From NCBI GenBank assembly GCA_963682175.1, contig OY821793.1, forward strand, positions 27,549,493-27,613,492: 64,000 nt of DNA, written 5' to 3'. Below the pieces are notes generated by a model, which worked only from the letters and a program-made list of their open reading frames with translations, did no database searches and was not told the DNA's origin. Positions 51,928 to 63,748 of the stretch are shown here, in pieces. Within the stretch, counting starts at the first letter, position 1, and every line of letters begins with the position of its first letter. This DNA comes from Triglochin maritima (taxonomy: Eukaryota > Streptophyta > Magnoliopsida > Alismatales > Juncaginaceae). The translations under genes and the position numbers were made by a program.

Positions 51928-52838
51928 CGCTGACATGCCAACTTTGACAACACTAGGCTAGTGTCCATCGCCCGACCACCAAATCACTCCGAGATGGGTG
52001 CGCCTCGTAGATAACGCGGATGGATATGTGGGTTCCTAAGTTCCATAAACCGTGGTTGGGCCGCCTAAAGACCACTTAGAAACTAGGTGTGGGGCTGGCC
52101 ACATGCCACGCGTGGAGCTGGCCAAAGGCCACTCCGTCGCCACCCTGCAGGCCAACACCAAATCGGCTGCACCTCGAGCATCCGACCTCCAAATCGAGCG
52201 TTCTAACTTGCATTACGTAGACAATTCATCCCTCTATCTGCCCCTAAAATGTCAGAGCAAACGCCCAAGTATTCGGGGTCGCGCCTCCTCCAAGAAGACG
52301 TAGCTCCCTACCAGCCACGCCCCCACATCATCAGCATTCGTCATCTCATCGCGCCTCGCCCTACATACATCTAAATCGGGCATTCTAAGAGTAGTTACCC
52401 ATCCACTCCTCCTCACTACGTGCTTGGGTGCCCAAATATAGACTAAGGCTCACCTAAGGTCCACTCAGGCCACTGGTTGGGCCAAACGATGCGGCAGCTT
52501 CCACTTTGCCCGTGGGCAACACCCATCGACTTCCAAACGCGTTTTGGAAGCGAATGGGGTAGGCAACAACCGTGGGAACCCAAGCATGGGCACGAGCAAC
52601 GTCCCAAAGAACTTTCCCCACGAGAAACCCCCATTCCCTTCCGGACGCGTTCGGAAGTGCACGGGAAGGCAACAACCTTGGGCAACCGAGCACGTCGAAG
52701 AGCAACGTCCACATGCACCTTCGTCTTTGCCCACGAGCAACCTCCATTTCACCTACAAGTGCTCTTTCACTTCCAAACGTGTTTTGGAAGGGAATGCCGC
52801 AGGCCACTGCCGCGAGCACACACTACGCCCTAGCGTGG
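51928..52838 (+). repeat. Unit 58
   Basis: T106, A244, G324 and attcgtc. Same as unit 60 by eye. Confidence 0.97.
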
Positions 52839-53749
52839 CGCTGACATGCCAACTTTGACAACACTAGGCTAGTGTCCATCGCCCGACCACCAAATCACTC
52901 CGAGATGGGTGCGCCTCGTAGATAACGCGGATGGATATGTGGGGTCCTAAGTTCCATAAACCGTGGTTGGGCCGCCTAAAGACCACTTAGAAACTAGGTG
53001 TGGGGCTGGCCACATGCCACGCGTGGAGCTGGCCAAAGGCCACTCCGTCGCCACCCTGCAGGCCCACACCAAATCGTCTGCGCCTCGAGCATCCGAGCTC
53101 CAAATCGAGCGTTCTAACTTGCATTACGTAGACAATTCATCCCTCTATCTGCCCCTAAAATTTCAGAGCAAACTCCCAAGTATTCGGGGTCGCGCCTCCT
53201 CCAAGAAGACGTAGCTCCCTACCAGCCACGCCCCCACATCATCAGCATTCTTCATCTCATCGCGCCTCGCCCTACATACATCTAAATCGGGCATTCTAAG
53301 AGTAGTTACCCATCCACTCCTCCTCACTACGTGCTCGGGTGCCCAAATATAGACTAAGGCTCACCTAAGGTCCACTCAGGCCACTGGTTGGGCCAAACGA
53401 TGCGGCAGCTTCCACTTTGCCCGTGGGCAACACCCATCGACTTCCAAACGCGTTTTGGAAGCGAATGGGGTAGGCAACAACCGTGGGAACCCAAGCATGG
53501 GCACGAGCAACGTCCCAAAGAACTTTCCCCACGAGAAACCCCCATTCCCTTCCGGACGCGTTCGGAAGTGCACGGGAAGGCAACAACCTTGGGCAACCGA
53601 GCACGTCGAAGAGCAACGTCCACATGCACCTTCGTCTTTGCCCACGAGCAACCTCCATTTCACCTACAAGTGCTCTTTCACTTCCAAACGTGTTTTGGAA
53701 GGGAATGCCGCAGGCCACTGCCGCGAGCACACACTACGCCCTAGCGTGG
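52839..53749 (+). repeat. Unit 59, short mosaic
   Basis: Unit 57 markers at 53065 (C227), 53077 (T239), 53174 (T336) and C498 flank unit 53/61 markers at 53088 (A250), 53097 (G259) and 53120 (T282). Confidence 0.97.
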
Positions 53750-54660
53750 CGCTGACATGCCAACTTTGACAACACTAGGCTAGTGTCCATCGCCCGACCA
53801 CCAAATCACTCCGAGATGGGTGCGCCTCGTAGATAACGCGGATGGATATGTGGGTTCCTAAGTTCCATAAACCGTGGTTGGGCCGCCTAAAGACCACTTA
53901 GAAACTAGGTGTGGGGCTGGCCACATGCCACGCGTGGAGCTGGCCAAAGGCCACTCCGTCGCCACCCTGCAGGCCAACACCAAATCGGCTGCACCTCGAG
54001 CATCCGACCTCCAAATCGAGCGTTCTAACTTGCATTACGTAGACAATTCATCCCTCTATCTGCCCCTAAAATGTCAGAGCAAACGCCCAAGTATTCGGGG
54101 TCGCGCCTCCTCCAAGAAGACGTAGCTCCCTACCAGCCACGCCCCCACATCATCAGCATTCGTCATCTCATCGCGCCTCGCCCTACATACATCTAAATCG
54201 GGCATTCTAAGAGTAGTTACCCATCCACTCCTCCTCACTACGTGCTTGGGTGCCCAAATATAGACTAAGGCTCACCTAAGGTCCACTCAGGCCACTGGTT
54301 GGGCCAAACGATGCGGCAGCTTCCACTTTGCCCGTGGGCAACACCCATCGACTTCCAAACGCGTTTTGGAAGCGAATGGGGTAGGCAACAACCGTGGGAA
54401 CCCAAGCATGGGCACGAGCAACGTCCCAAAGAACTTTCCCCACGAGAAACCCCCATTCCCTTCCGGACGCGTTCGGAAGTGCACGGGAAGGCAACAACCT
54501 TGGGCAACCGAGCACGTCGAAGAGCAACGTCCACATGCACCTTCGTCTTTGCCCACGAGCAACCTCCATTTCACCTACAAGTGCTCTTTCACTTCCAAAC
54601 GTGTTTTGGAAGGGAATGCCGCAGGCCACTGCCGCGAGCACACACTACGCCCTAGCGTGG
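53750..54660 (+). repeat. Unit 60
   Basis: Copy of unit 58 (T106, A244, G324, attcgtc), two units later. Confidence 0.97.
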
Positions 54661-55571
54661 CGCTGACATGCCAACTTTGACAACACTAGGCTAGTGTCCA
54701 TCGCCCGACCACCAAATCACTCCGAGATGGGTGCGCCTCGTAGATAACGCGGATGGATATGTGGGGTCCTAAGTTCCATAAACCGTGGTTGGGCCGCCTA
54801 AAGACCACTTAGAAACTAGGTGTGGGGCTGGCCACATGCCACGCGTGGAGCTGGCCAAAGGCCACTCCGTCGCCACCCTGCAGGCCAACACCAAATCGGC
54901 TGCGCCTCGAGCATCCGAGCTCCAAATCGAGCGTTCTAACTTGCATTACGTAGACAATTCATCCCTCTATCTGCCCCTAAAATTTCAGAGCAAACGCCCA
55001 AGTATTCGGGGTCGCGCCTCCTCCAAGAAGACGTAGCTCCCTACCAGCCACGCCCCCACATCATCAGCATTCTTCATCTCATCGCGCCTCGCCCTACATA
55101 CATCTAAATCGGGCATTCTAAGAGTAGTTACCCATCCACTCCTCCTCACTACGTGCTTGGGTGCCCAAATATAGACTAAGGCTCACCTAAGGTCCACTCA
55201 GGCCACTGGTTGGGCCAAACGATGCGGCAGCTTCCACTTTGCCCGTGGGCAACACCCATCGACTTCCAAACGCGTTTTGGAAGCGAATGGGGTAGGCAAC
55301 AACCGTGGGAACCCAAGCATGGGCACGAGCAACGTCCCAAAGAACTTTCCCCACGAGAAACCCCCATTCCCTTCCGGACGCGTTCGGAAGTGCACGGGAA
55401 GGCAACAACCTTGGGCAACCGAGCACGTCGAAGAGCAACGTCCACATGCACCTTCGTCTTTGCCCACGAGCAACCTCCATTTCACCTACAAGTGCTCTTT
55501 CACTTCCAAACGTGTTTTGGAAGGGAATGCCGCAGGCCACTGCCGCGAGCACACACTACGCCCTAGCGTGG
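54661..55571 (+). repeat. Unit 61
   Basis: Copy of unit 53 (G259), eight units later. Confidence 0.97.
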
Positions 55572-56482
55572 CGCTGACATGCCAACTTTGACAACACTAG
55601 GCTAGTGTCCATCGCCCGACCACCAAATCACTACGAGATGGGTGCGCCTCGTAGATAACGCGGATGGATATGTGGGGTCCTAAGTTCCATAAACCGTGGT
55701 TGGGCCGCCTAAAGACCACTTAGAAACTAGGTGTGGGGCTGGCCACATGCCACGCGTGGAGCTGGCCAAAGGCCACTCCGTCGCCACCCTGCAGGCCAAC
55801 ACCAAATCGGCTGCGCCTCGAGCATCCGACCTCCAAATCGAGCGTTCTAACTTGCATTACGTAGACAATTCATCCCTATATCTGCCCCTAAAATTTCAGA
55901 GCAAACTCCCAAGTATTCGGGGTCGCGCCTCCTCCAAGAAGACGTAGCTCCCTACCAGCCACGCCCCCACATCATCAGCATTCTTCATCTCATCGCGCCT
56001 CGCCCTACATACATCTAAATCGGGCATTCTAAGAGTAGTTACCCATCCACTCCTCCTCACTACGTGCTTGGGTGCCCAAATATAGACTAAGGCTCACCTA
56101 AGGTCCACTCAGGCCACTGGTTGGGCCAAACGATGCGGCAGCTTCCACTTTGCCCGTGGGCAACACCCATCGACTTCCAAACGCGTTTTGGAAGCGAATG
56201 GGGTAGGCAACAACCGTGGGAACCCAAGCATGGGCACGAGCAACGTCCCAAAGAACTTTCCCCACGAGAAACCCCCATTCCCTTCCGGACGCGTTCGGAA
56301 GTGCACGGGAAGGCAACAACCTTGGGCAACCGAGCACGTCGAAGAGCAACGTCCACATGCACCTTCGTCTTTGCCCACGAGCAACCTCCATTTCACCTAC
56401 AAGTGCTCTTTCACTTCCAAACGTGTTTTGGAAGGGAATGCCGCAGGCCACTGCCGCGAGCACACACTACGCCCTAGCGTGG
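55572..56482 (+). repeat. Unit 62
   Basis: Copy of unit 54 (A62, A307, T336), eight units later. Confidence 0.97.
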
Positions 56483-57393
56483 CGCTGACATGCCAACTTT
56501 GACAACACTAGGCTAGTGTCCATCGCCCGACCACCAAATCACTCCGAGATGGGTGCGCCTCGTAGATAACGCGGATGGATATGTGGGGTCCTAAGTTCCA
56601 TAAACCGTGGTTGGGCCGCCTAAAGACCACTTAGAAACTAGGTGTGGGGCTGGCCACATGCCACGCGTGGAGCTGGCCAAAGGCCACTCCGTCGCCACCC
56701 TGCAGGCCAACACCAAATCGGCTGCACCTCGAGCATCCGACCTCCAAATCGAGCGTTCTAACTTGCATTACGTAGACAATTCATCCCTCTATCTGCCCCT
56801 AAAATTTCAGAGCAAACTACCAAGTATTCGGGGTCGCGCATCCTCCAAGAAGACATAGCTCCCTACCAGCCACGCCCCCACATCATCAGCATTCTTCATC
56901 TCATCGCGCCTCGCCCTACATACATCTAAATCGGGCATTCTAAGAGTAGTTACCCATCCACTCCTCCTCACTACGTGCTTGGGTGCCCAAATATAGACTA
57001 AGGCTCACCTAAGGTCCACTCAGGCCACTGGTTGGGCCAAACGATGCGGCAGCTTCCACTTTGCCCGTGGGCAACACCCATCGACTTCCAAACGCGTTTT
57101 GGAAGCGAATGGGGTAGGCAACAACCGTGGGAACCCAAGCATGGGCACGAGCAACGTCCCAAAGAACATTCCCCACGAGAAACCCCCATTCCCTTCCGGA
57201 CGCGTTCGGAAGTGCACGGGAAGGCAACAACCTTGGGCAACCGAGCACGTCGAAGAGCAACGTCCACATGCACCTTCGTCTTTGCCCACGAGCAACCTCC
57301 ATTTCACCTACAAGTGCTCTTTCACTTCCAAACGTGTTTTGGAAGGGAATGCCGCAGGCCACTGCCGCGAGCACACACTACGCCCTAGCGTGG
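56483..57393 (+). repeat. Unit 63
   Basis: Left half as unit 48 (A244, aaactacc, A373) with a private gcgcatcc near u355. The right half has T498 and A686, as units 45 and 46. A mosaic. Confidence 0.97.
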
Positions 57394-58304
57394 CGCTGAC
57401 ATGCCAACTTTGACAACACTAGGCTAGTGTCCATCGCCCGACCACCAAATCACTCCGAGATGGGTGCGCCTCGTAGATAACGCGGATGGATATGTGGGGT
57501 CCTAAGTTCCATAAACCGTGGTTGGGCCGCCTAAAGACCACTTAGAAACTAGGTGTGGGGCTGGCCACATGCCACGCGTGGAGCTGGCCAAAGGCCACTC
57601 CGTCGCCACCCTGCAGGCCAACACCAAATCGGCTGCGCCTCGAGCATCCGACCTCCAAATCGAGCGTTCTAACTTGCATTACGTAGACAATTCATCCCTC
57701 TATCTGCCCCTACAATTTCAGAGCAAACGCCCAAGTATTCGGGGTCGCGCCTCCTCCAAGAAGACGTAGCTCCCTACCAGCCACGCCCCCACATCATCAG
57801 CATTCTTCATCTCATCGCGCCTCGCCCTACATACATCTAAATCGGGCATTCTAAGAGTAGTTACCCATCCACTCCTCCTCACTACGTGCTTGGGTGCCCA
57901 AATATAGACTAAGGCTCACCTAAGGTCCACTCAGGCCACTGGTTGGGCCAAACGATGCGGCAGCTTCCACTTTGCCCGTGGGCAACACCCATCGACTTCC
58001 AAACGCGTTTTGGAAGCGAATGGGGTAGGCAACAACCGTGGGAACCCAAGCATGGGCACGAGCAACGTCCCAAAGAACTTTCCCCACGAGAAACCCCCAT
58101 TCCCTTCCGGACGCGTTCGGAAGTGCACGGGAAGGCAACAACCTTGGGCAACCGAGCACGTCGAAGAGCAACGTCCACATGCACCTTCGTCTTTGCCCAC
58201 GAGCAACCTCCATTTCACCTACAAGTGCTCTTTCACTTCCAAACGTGTTTTGGAAGGGAATGCCGCAGGCCACTGCCGCGAGCACACACTACGCCCTAGC
58301 GTGG
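57394..58304 (+). repeat. Unit 64
   Basis: C320 as in unit 56, without that unit's private changes. Confidence 0.97.
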
Positions 58305-59215
58305 CGCTGACATGCCAACTTTGACAACACTAGGCTAGTGTCCATCGCCCGACCACCAAATCACTCCGAGATGGGTGCGCCTCGTAGATAACGCGGATGG
58401 ATATGTGGGGTCCTAAGTTCCATAAACCGTGGTTGGGCCGCCTAAAGACCACTTAGAAACTAGGTGTGGGGCTGGCCACATGCCACGCGTGGAGCTGGCC
58501 AAAGGCCACTCCGTCGCCACCCTGCAGGCCCACACCAAATCGGCTGCGCCTCGAGCATCCGACCTCCAAATCGAGCGTTCTAACTTGCATTACGTAGACA
58601 ATTCATCCCTCTATCTGCCCCTAACATTTCAGAGCAAACGCCCAACTATTCGGGGTCGCGCCTCCTCCAAGAAGACGTAGCTCCCTACCAGCCACGCCCC
58701 CACATCATCAGCATTCTTCATCTCATCGCGCCTCGCCCTACATACATCTAAATCGGGCATTCTAAGAGTAGTTACCCATCCACTCCTCCTCACTACGTGC
58801 TTGGGTGCCCAAATATAGACTAAGGCTCACCTAAGGTCCACTCAGGACACTGGTTGGGCCAAACGATGCGGCAGCTTCCACTTTGCCCGTGGGCAACACC
58901 CATCGACTTCCAAACGCGTTTTGGAAGCGAATGGGGTAGGCAACAACCGTGGGAACCCAAGCATGGGCACGAGCAACGTCCCAAAGAACTTTCCCCACGA
59001 GAAACCCCCATTCCCTTCCGGACGCGTTCGGAAGTGCACGGGAAGGCAACAACCTTGGGCAACCGAGCACGTCGAAGAGCAACGTCCACATGCACCTTCG
59101 TCTTTGCCCACGAGCAACCTCCATTTCACCTACAAATGCTCTTTCACTTCCAAACGTGTTTTGGAAGGGAATGCCGCAGGCCACTGCCGCGAGCACACAC
59201 TACGCCCTAGCGTGG
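58305..59215 (+). repeat. Unit 65
   Basis: C227, C321, A543 and A832, as unit 43, with a private cccaactatt near u343. Confidence 0.97.
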
Positions 59216-60115
59216 CGCTGACATGCCAACTTTGACAACACTAGGCTAGTGTCCATCGCCCGACCACCAAATCACTCCGAGATGGGTGCGCCTCGTAGAT
59301 AACGCGGATGGATATGTGGGGTCCTAAGTTCCATAAACCGTGGTTGGGCCACCAAAAGACCACTTAGAAACTAGGTGTGGGGCTGGCCACATGCCACGCG
59401 TGGAGCTGGCCAAAGGCCACTCCGTCGCCACCCTGCAGGCCCACACCAAATCGGCTGCGCCTCGCGCATCCGACCTCCAAATCGAGCGTTCTAACTCGCA
59501 TTACGTAGACAATTCATCCCTCTATCTGCCCCTAAAATTTCAGAGCAAACGCCCAAGTATTCGGGGTTGCGCCTCCTCCAAGAAGACGTAGCTCCCTACC
59601 AGCCACGCCCCCACATCATCAGCATTCTTCATCTCATCGCGCCTCGCCCTACATACATCTAAATCGGGCATTCTAAGAGTAGTTACCCATCCACTCCTCC
59701 TCACTACGTGCTTGGGTGCCCAAATATAGACTAAGGTCCACTCAGGCCACTGGTTGGGCCAAACGATGCGGCAGCTTCCACTTTGCCCGTGGGCAACACC
59801 CATCGACTTCCAAACGCGTTTTGGAAGCGAATGGGGTAGGCAACAACCGTGGGAACCCAAGCATGGGCACGAGCAACGTCCCAAAGAACTTTCCCCACGA
59901 GAAACCCCCATTCCCTTCCGGACGCGTTCGGAAGTGCACGGGAAGGCAACAACCTTGGGCAACCGAGCACGTCGAAGAGCAACGTCCACATGCACCTTCG
60001 TCTTTGCCCACGAGCAACCTCCATTTCACCTACAAGTGCTCTTTCACTTCCAAACGTGTTTTGGAAGGGAATGCCGCAGGCCACTGCCGCGAGCACACAC
60101 TACGCCCTAGCGTGG
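59216..60115 (+). repeat. Unit 66, 900 bp
   Basis: A136 and A139 (ccaccaaaag), C227, C250 and C282, with a private T353 (CpG transition). It lacks 11 bases after the ctaagg at 59731-59736. Confidence 0.97.
59731..59736. other. Scar of the 11-bp deletion in unit 66
   Basis: Normal units read ctaagg, ctcac, ctaagg (u517-533 region). Here one ctaagg and the 5-base spacer are missing, leaving a single ctaagg. This is what slippage or annealing between two 6-bp direct repeats would leave. Confidence 0.95.
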
Positions 60116-61026
60116 CGCTGACATGCCAACTTTGACAACACTAGGCTAGTGTCCATCGCCCGACCACCAAATCACTCCGAGATGGGTGCGCCTCGTAGAT
60201 AACGCGGATGGATATGTGGGGTCCTAAGTTCCATAAACCGTGGTTGGGCCGCCTAAAGACCACTTAGAAACTAGGTGTGGGGCTGGCCACATGCCACGCG
60301 TGGAGCTGGCCAAAGGCCACTCCGTCGCCACCCTGCAGGCCCACACCAAATCGTCTGCGCCTCGCGCATCCGTCCTCCAAATCGAGCGTTCTAACTCGCA
60401 TTACGTAGACAATTCATCCCTCTATCTGCCCCTAAAATTTCAGAGCAAACTCCCAAGTATTCGGGGTCGCGCCTCCTCCAAGAAGACGTAGCTCCCTACC
60501 AGCCACGCCCCCACATCATCAGCATTCTTCATCTCATCGCGCCTCGCCCTACATACATCTAAATCGGGCATTCTAAGAGTAGTTACCCATCCACTCCTCC
60601 TCACTACGTGCTCGGGTGCCCAAATATAGACTAAGTCTCACCTAAGGTCCACTCAGGCCACTGGTTGGGCCAAACGATGCGGCAGCTTCCACTTTGCCCG
60701 TGGGCAACACCCATCGACTTCCAAACGCGTTTTGGAAGCGAATGGGGTAGGCAACAACCGTGGGAACCCAAGCATGGGCACGAGCAACGTCCCAAAGAAC
60801 TTTCCCCACGAGAAACCCCCATTCCCTTCCGGACGCGTTCGGAAGTGCACGGGAAGGCAACAACCTTGGGCAACCGAGAACGTCGAAGAGCAACGTCCAC
60901 ATGCACCTTCGTCTTTGCCCACGAGCAACCTCCATTTCACCTACAAGTGCTCTTTCACTTCCAAACGTGTTTTGGAAGGGAATGCCGCAGGCCACTGCCG
61001 CGAGCACACACTACGCCCTAGCGTGG
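60116..61026 (+). repeat. Unit 67
   Basis: C227, T239, C250, T258, C282, T336, T521 and A764. Same as unit 70 by eye; close to unit 49. Confidence 0.97.
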
Positions 61027-61937
61027 CGCTGACATGCCAACTTTGACAACACTAGGCTAGTGTCCATCGCCCGACCACCAAATCACTCCGAGATGGGTGC
61101 GCCTCGTAGATAACGCGGATGGATATGTGGGGTCCTAAGTTCCATAAACCGTGGTTGGGCCGCCTAAAGACCACTTAGAAACTAGGTGTGGGGCTGGCCA
61201 CATGCCACGCGTGGAGCTGGCCAAAGGCCACTCCGTCGCCACCCTGCAGGCCAACACCAAATCGGCTGCGCCTCGAGCATCCGACCTCCAAATCGAGCGT
61301 TCTAACTTGCATTACGTAGACAATTCATCCCTCTATCTGCCCCTGAAATTTCAGAGCAAATTCCCAAGTATTCGGGGTCGCGCCTCCTCCAAGAAGACGT
61401 AGCTCCCTACCAGCCACGCCCCCACATCATCAGCATTCTTCATCTCATCGCGCCTCGCCCTACATACATCTAAATCGGGCATTCTAAGAGTAGTTACCCA
61501 TCCACTCCTCCTCACTACGTGCTTGGGTGCCCAAATATAGACTAAGGCTCACCTAAGGTCCACTCAGGACACTGGTTGGGCCAAACGATGCGGCAGCTTC
61601 CACTTTGCCCGTGGGCAACACCCATCGACTTCCAAACGCGTTTTGGAAGCGAATGGGGTAGGCAACAACCGTGGGAACCCAAGCATGGGCACGAGCAACG
61701 TCCCAAAGAACTTTCCCCACGAGAAACCCCCATTCCCTTCCGGACGCGTTCGGAAGTGCACGGGAAGGCAACAACCTTGGGCAACCGAGCACGTCGAAGA
61801 GCAACGTCCACATGCACCTTCGTCTTTGCCCACGAGCAACCTCCATTTCACCTACAAATGCTCTTTCACTTCCAAACGTGTTTTGGAAGGGAATGCCGCA
61901 GGCCACTGCCGCGAGCACACACTACGCCCTAGCGTGG
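61027..61937 (+). repeat. Unit 68
   Basis: Right half as unit 65 (A543, A832). Left half consensus-like with private G319 and aaattccc near u335. Confidence 0.97.
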
Positions 61938-62837
61938 CGCTGACATGCCAACTTTGACAACACTAGGCTAGTGTCCATCGCCCGACCACCAAATCACTCC
62001 GAGATGGGTGCGCCTCGTAGATAACGCGGATGGATATGTGGGGTCCTAAGTTCCATAAACCGTGGTTGGGCCACCAAAAGACCACTTAGAAACTAGGTGT
62101 GGGGCTGGCCACATGCCACGCGTGGAGCTGGCCAAAGGCCACTCCGTCGCCACCCTGCAGGCCCACACCAAATCGGCTGCGCCTCGCGCATCCGACCTCC
62201 AAATCGAGCGTTCTAACTCGCATTACGTAGACAATTCATCCCTCTATCTGGCCCTAAAATTTCAGAGCAAACGCCCAAGTATTCGGGGTCGCGCCTCCTC
62301 CAAGAAGACGTAGCTCCCTACCAGCCACGCCCCCACATCATCAGCATTCTTCATCTCATCGCGCCTCGCCCTACATACATCTAAATCGGGCATTCTAAGA
62401 GTAGTTACCCATCCACTCCTCCTCACTACGTGCTTGGGTGCCCAAATATAGACTAAGGTCCACTCAGGCCACTGGTTGGGCCAAACGATGCGGCAGCTTC
62501 CACTTTGCCCGTGGGCAACACCCATCGACTTCCAAACGCGTTTTGGAAGCGAATGGGGTAGGCAACAACCGTGGGAACCCAAGCATGGGCACGAGCAACG
62601 TCCCAAAGAACTTTCCCCACGAGAAACCCCCATTCCCTTCCGGACGCGTTCGGAAGTGCACGGGAAGGCAACAACCTTGGGCAACCGAGCACGTCGAAGA
62701 GCAACGTCCACATGCACCTTCGTCTTTGCCCACGAGCAACCTCCATTTCACCTACAAGTGCTCTTTCACTTCCAAACGTGTTTTGGAAGGGAATGCCGCA
62801 GGCCACTGCCGCGAGCACACACTACGCCCTAGCGTGG
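61938..62837 (+). repeat. Unit 69, 900 bp
   Basis: As unit 66, including A136/A139 and the 11-bp deletion, but with C353 and a private ctggccct near u314. Confidence 0.97.
62453..62458. other. Scar of the 11-bp deletion in unit 69
   Basis: Same junction, with a single ctaagg, as in unit 66. The shared A136/A139 markers show that one deletion event was duplicated, not two independent events. Confidence 0.95.
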
Positions 62838-63748
62838 CGCTGACATGCCAACTTTGACAACACTAGGCTAGTGTCCATCGCCCGACCACCAAATCACTCC
62901 GAGATGGGTGCGCCTCGTAGATAACGCGGATGGATATGTGGGGTCCTAAGTTCCATAAACCGTGGTTGGGCCGCCTAAAGACCACTTAGAAACTAGGTGT
63001 GGGGCTGGCCACATGCCACGCGTGGAGCTGGCCAAAGGCCACTCCGTCGCCACCCTGCAGGCCCACACCAAATCGTCTGCGCCTCGCGCATCCGTCCTCC
63101 AAATCGAGCGTTCTAACTCGCATTACGTAGACAATTCATCCCTCTATCTGCCCCTAAAATTTCAGAGCAAACTCCCAAGTATTCGGGGTCGCGCCTCCTC
63201 CAAGAAGACGTAGCTCCCTACCAGCCACGCCCCCACATCATCAGCATTCTTCATCTCATCGCGCCTCGCCCTACATACATCTAAATCGGGCATTCTAAGA
63301 GTAGTTACCCATCCACTCCTCCTCACTACGTGCTCGGGTGCCCAAATATAGACTAAGTCTCACCTAAGGTCCACTCAGGCCACTGGTTGGGCCAAACGAT
63401 GCGGCAGCTTCCACTTTGCCCGTGGGCAACACCCATCGACTTCCAAACGCGTTTTGGAAGCGAATGGGGTAGGCAACAACCGTGGGAACCCAAGCATGGG
63501 CACGAGCAACGTCCCAAAGAACTTTCCCCACGAGAAACCCCCATTCCCTTCCGGACGCGTTCGGAAGTGCACGGGAAGGCAACAACCTTGGGCAACCGAG
63601 AACGTCGAAGAGCAACGTCCACATGCACCTTCGTCTTTGCCCACGAGCAACCTCCATTTCACCTACAAGTGCTCTTTCACTTCCAAACGTGTTTTGGAAG
63701 GGAATGCCGCAGGCCACTGCCGCGAGCACACACTACGCCCTAGCGTGG
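62838..63748 (+). repeat. Unit 70
   Basis: Copy of unit 67 (T239, T258, T521, A764); no difference seen. Confidence 0.97.

Noticed and set aside
59540..60135. Longer ORFs of 151 and 139 codons in units 66 and 69
   Set aside because: They arise because the 11-bp deletion shifts frame and joins two chance open stretches. They do not exist in normal units.
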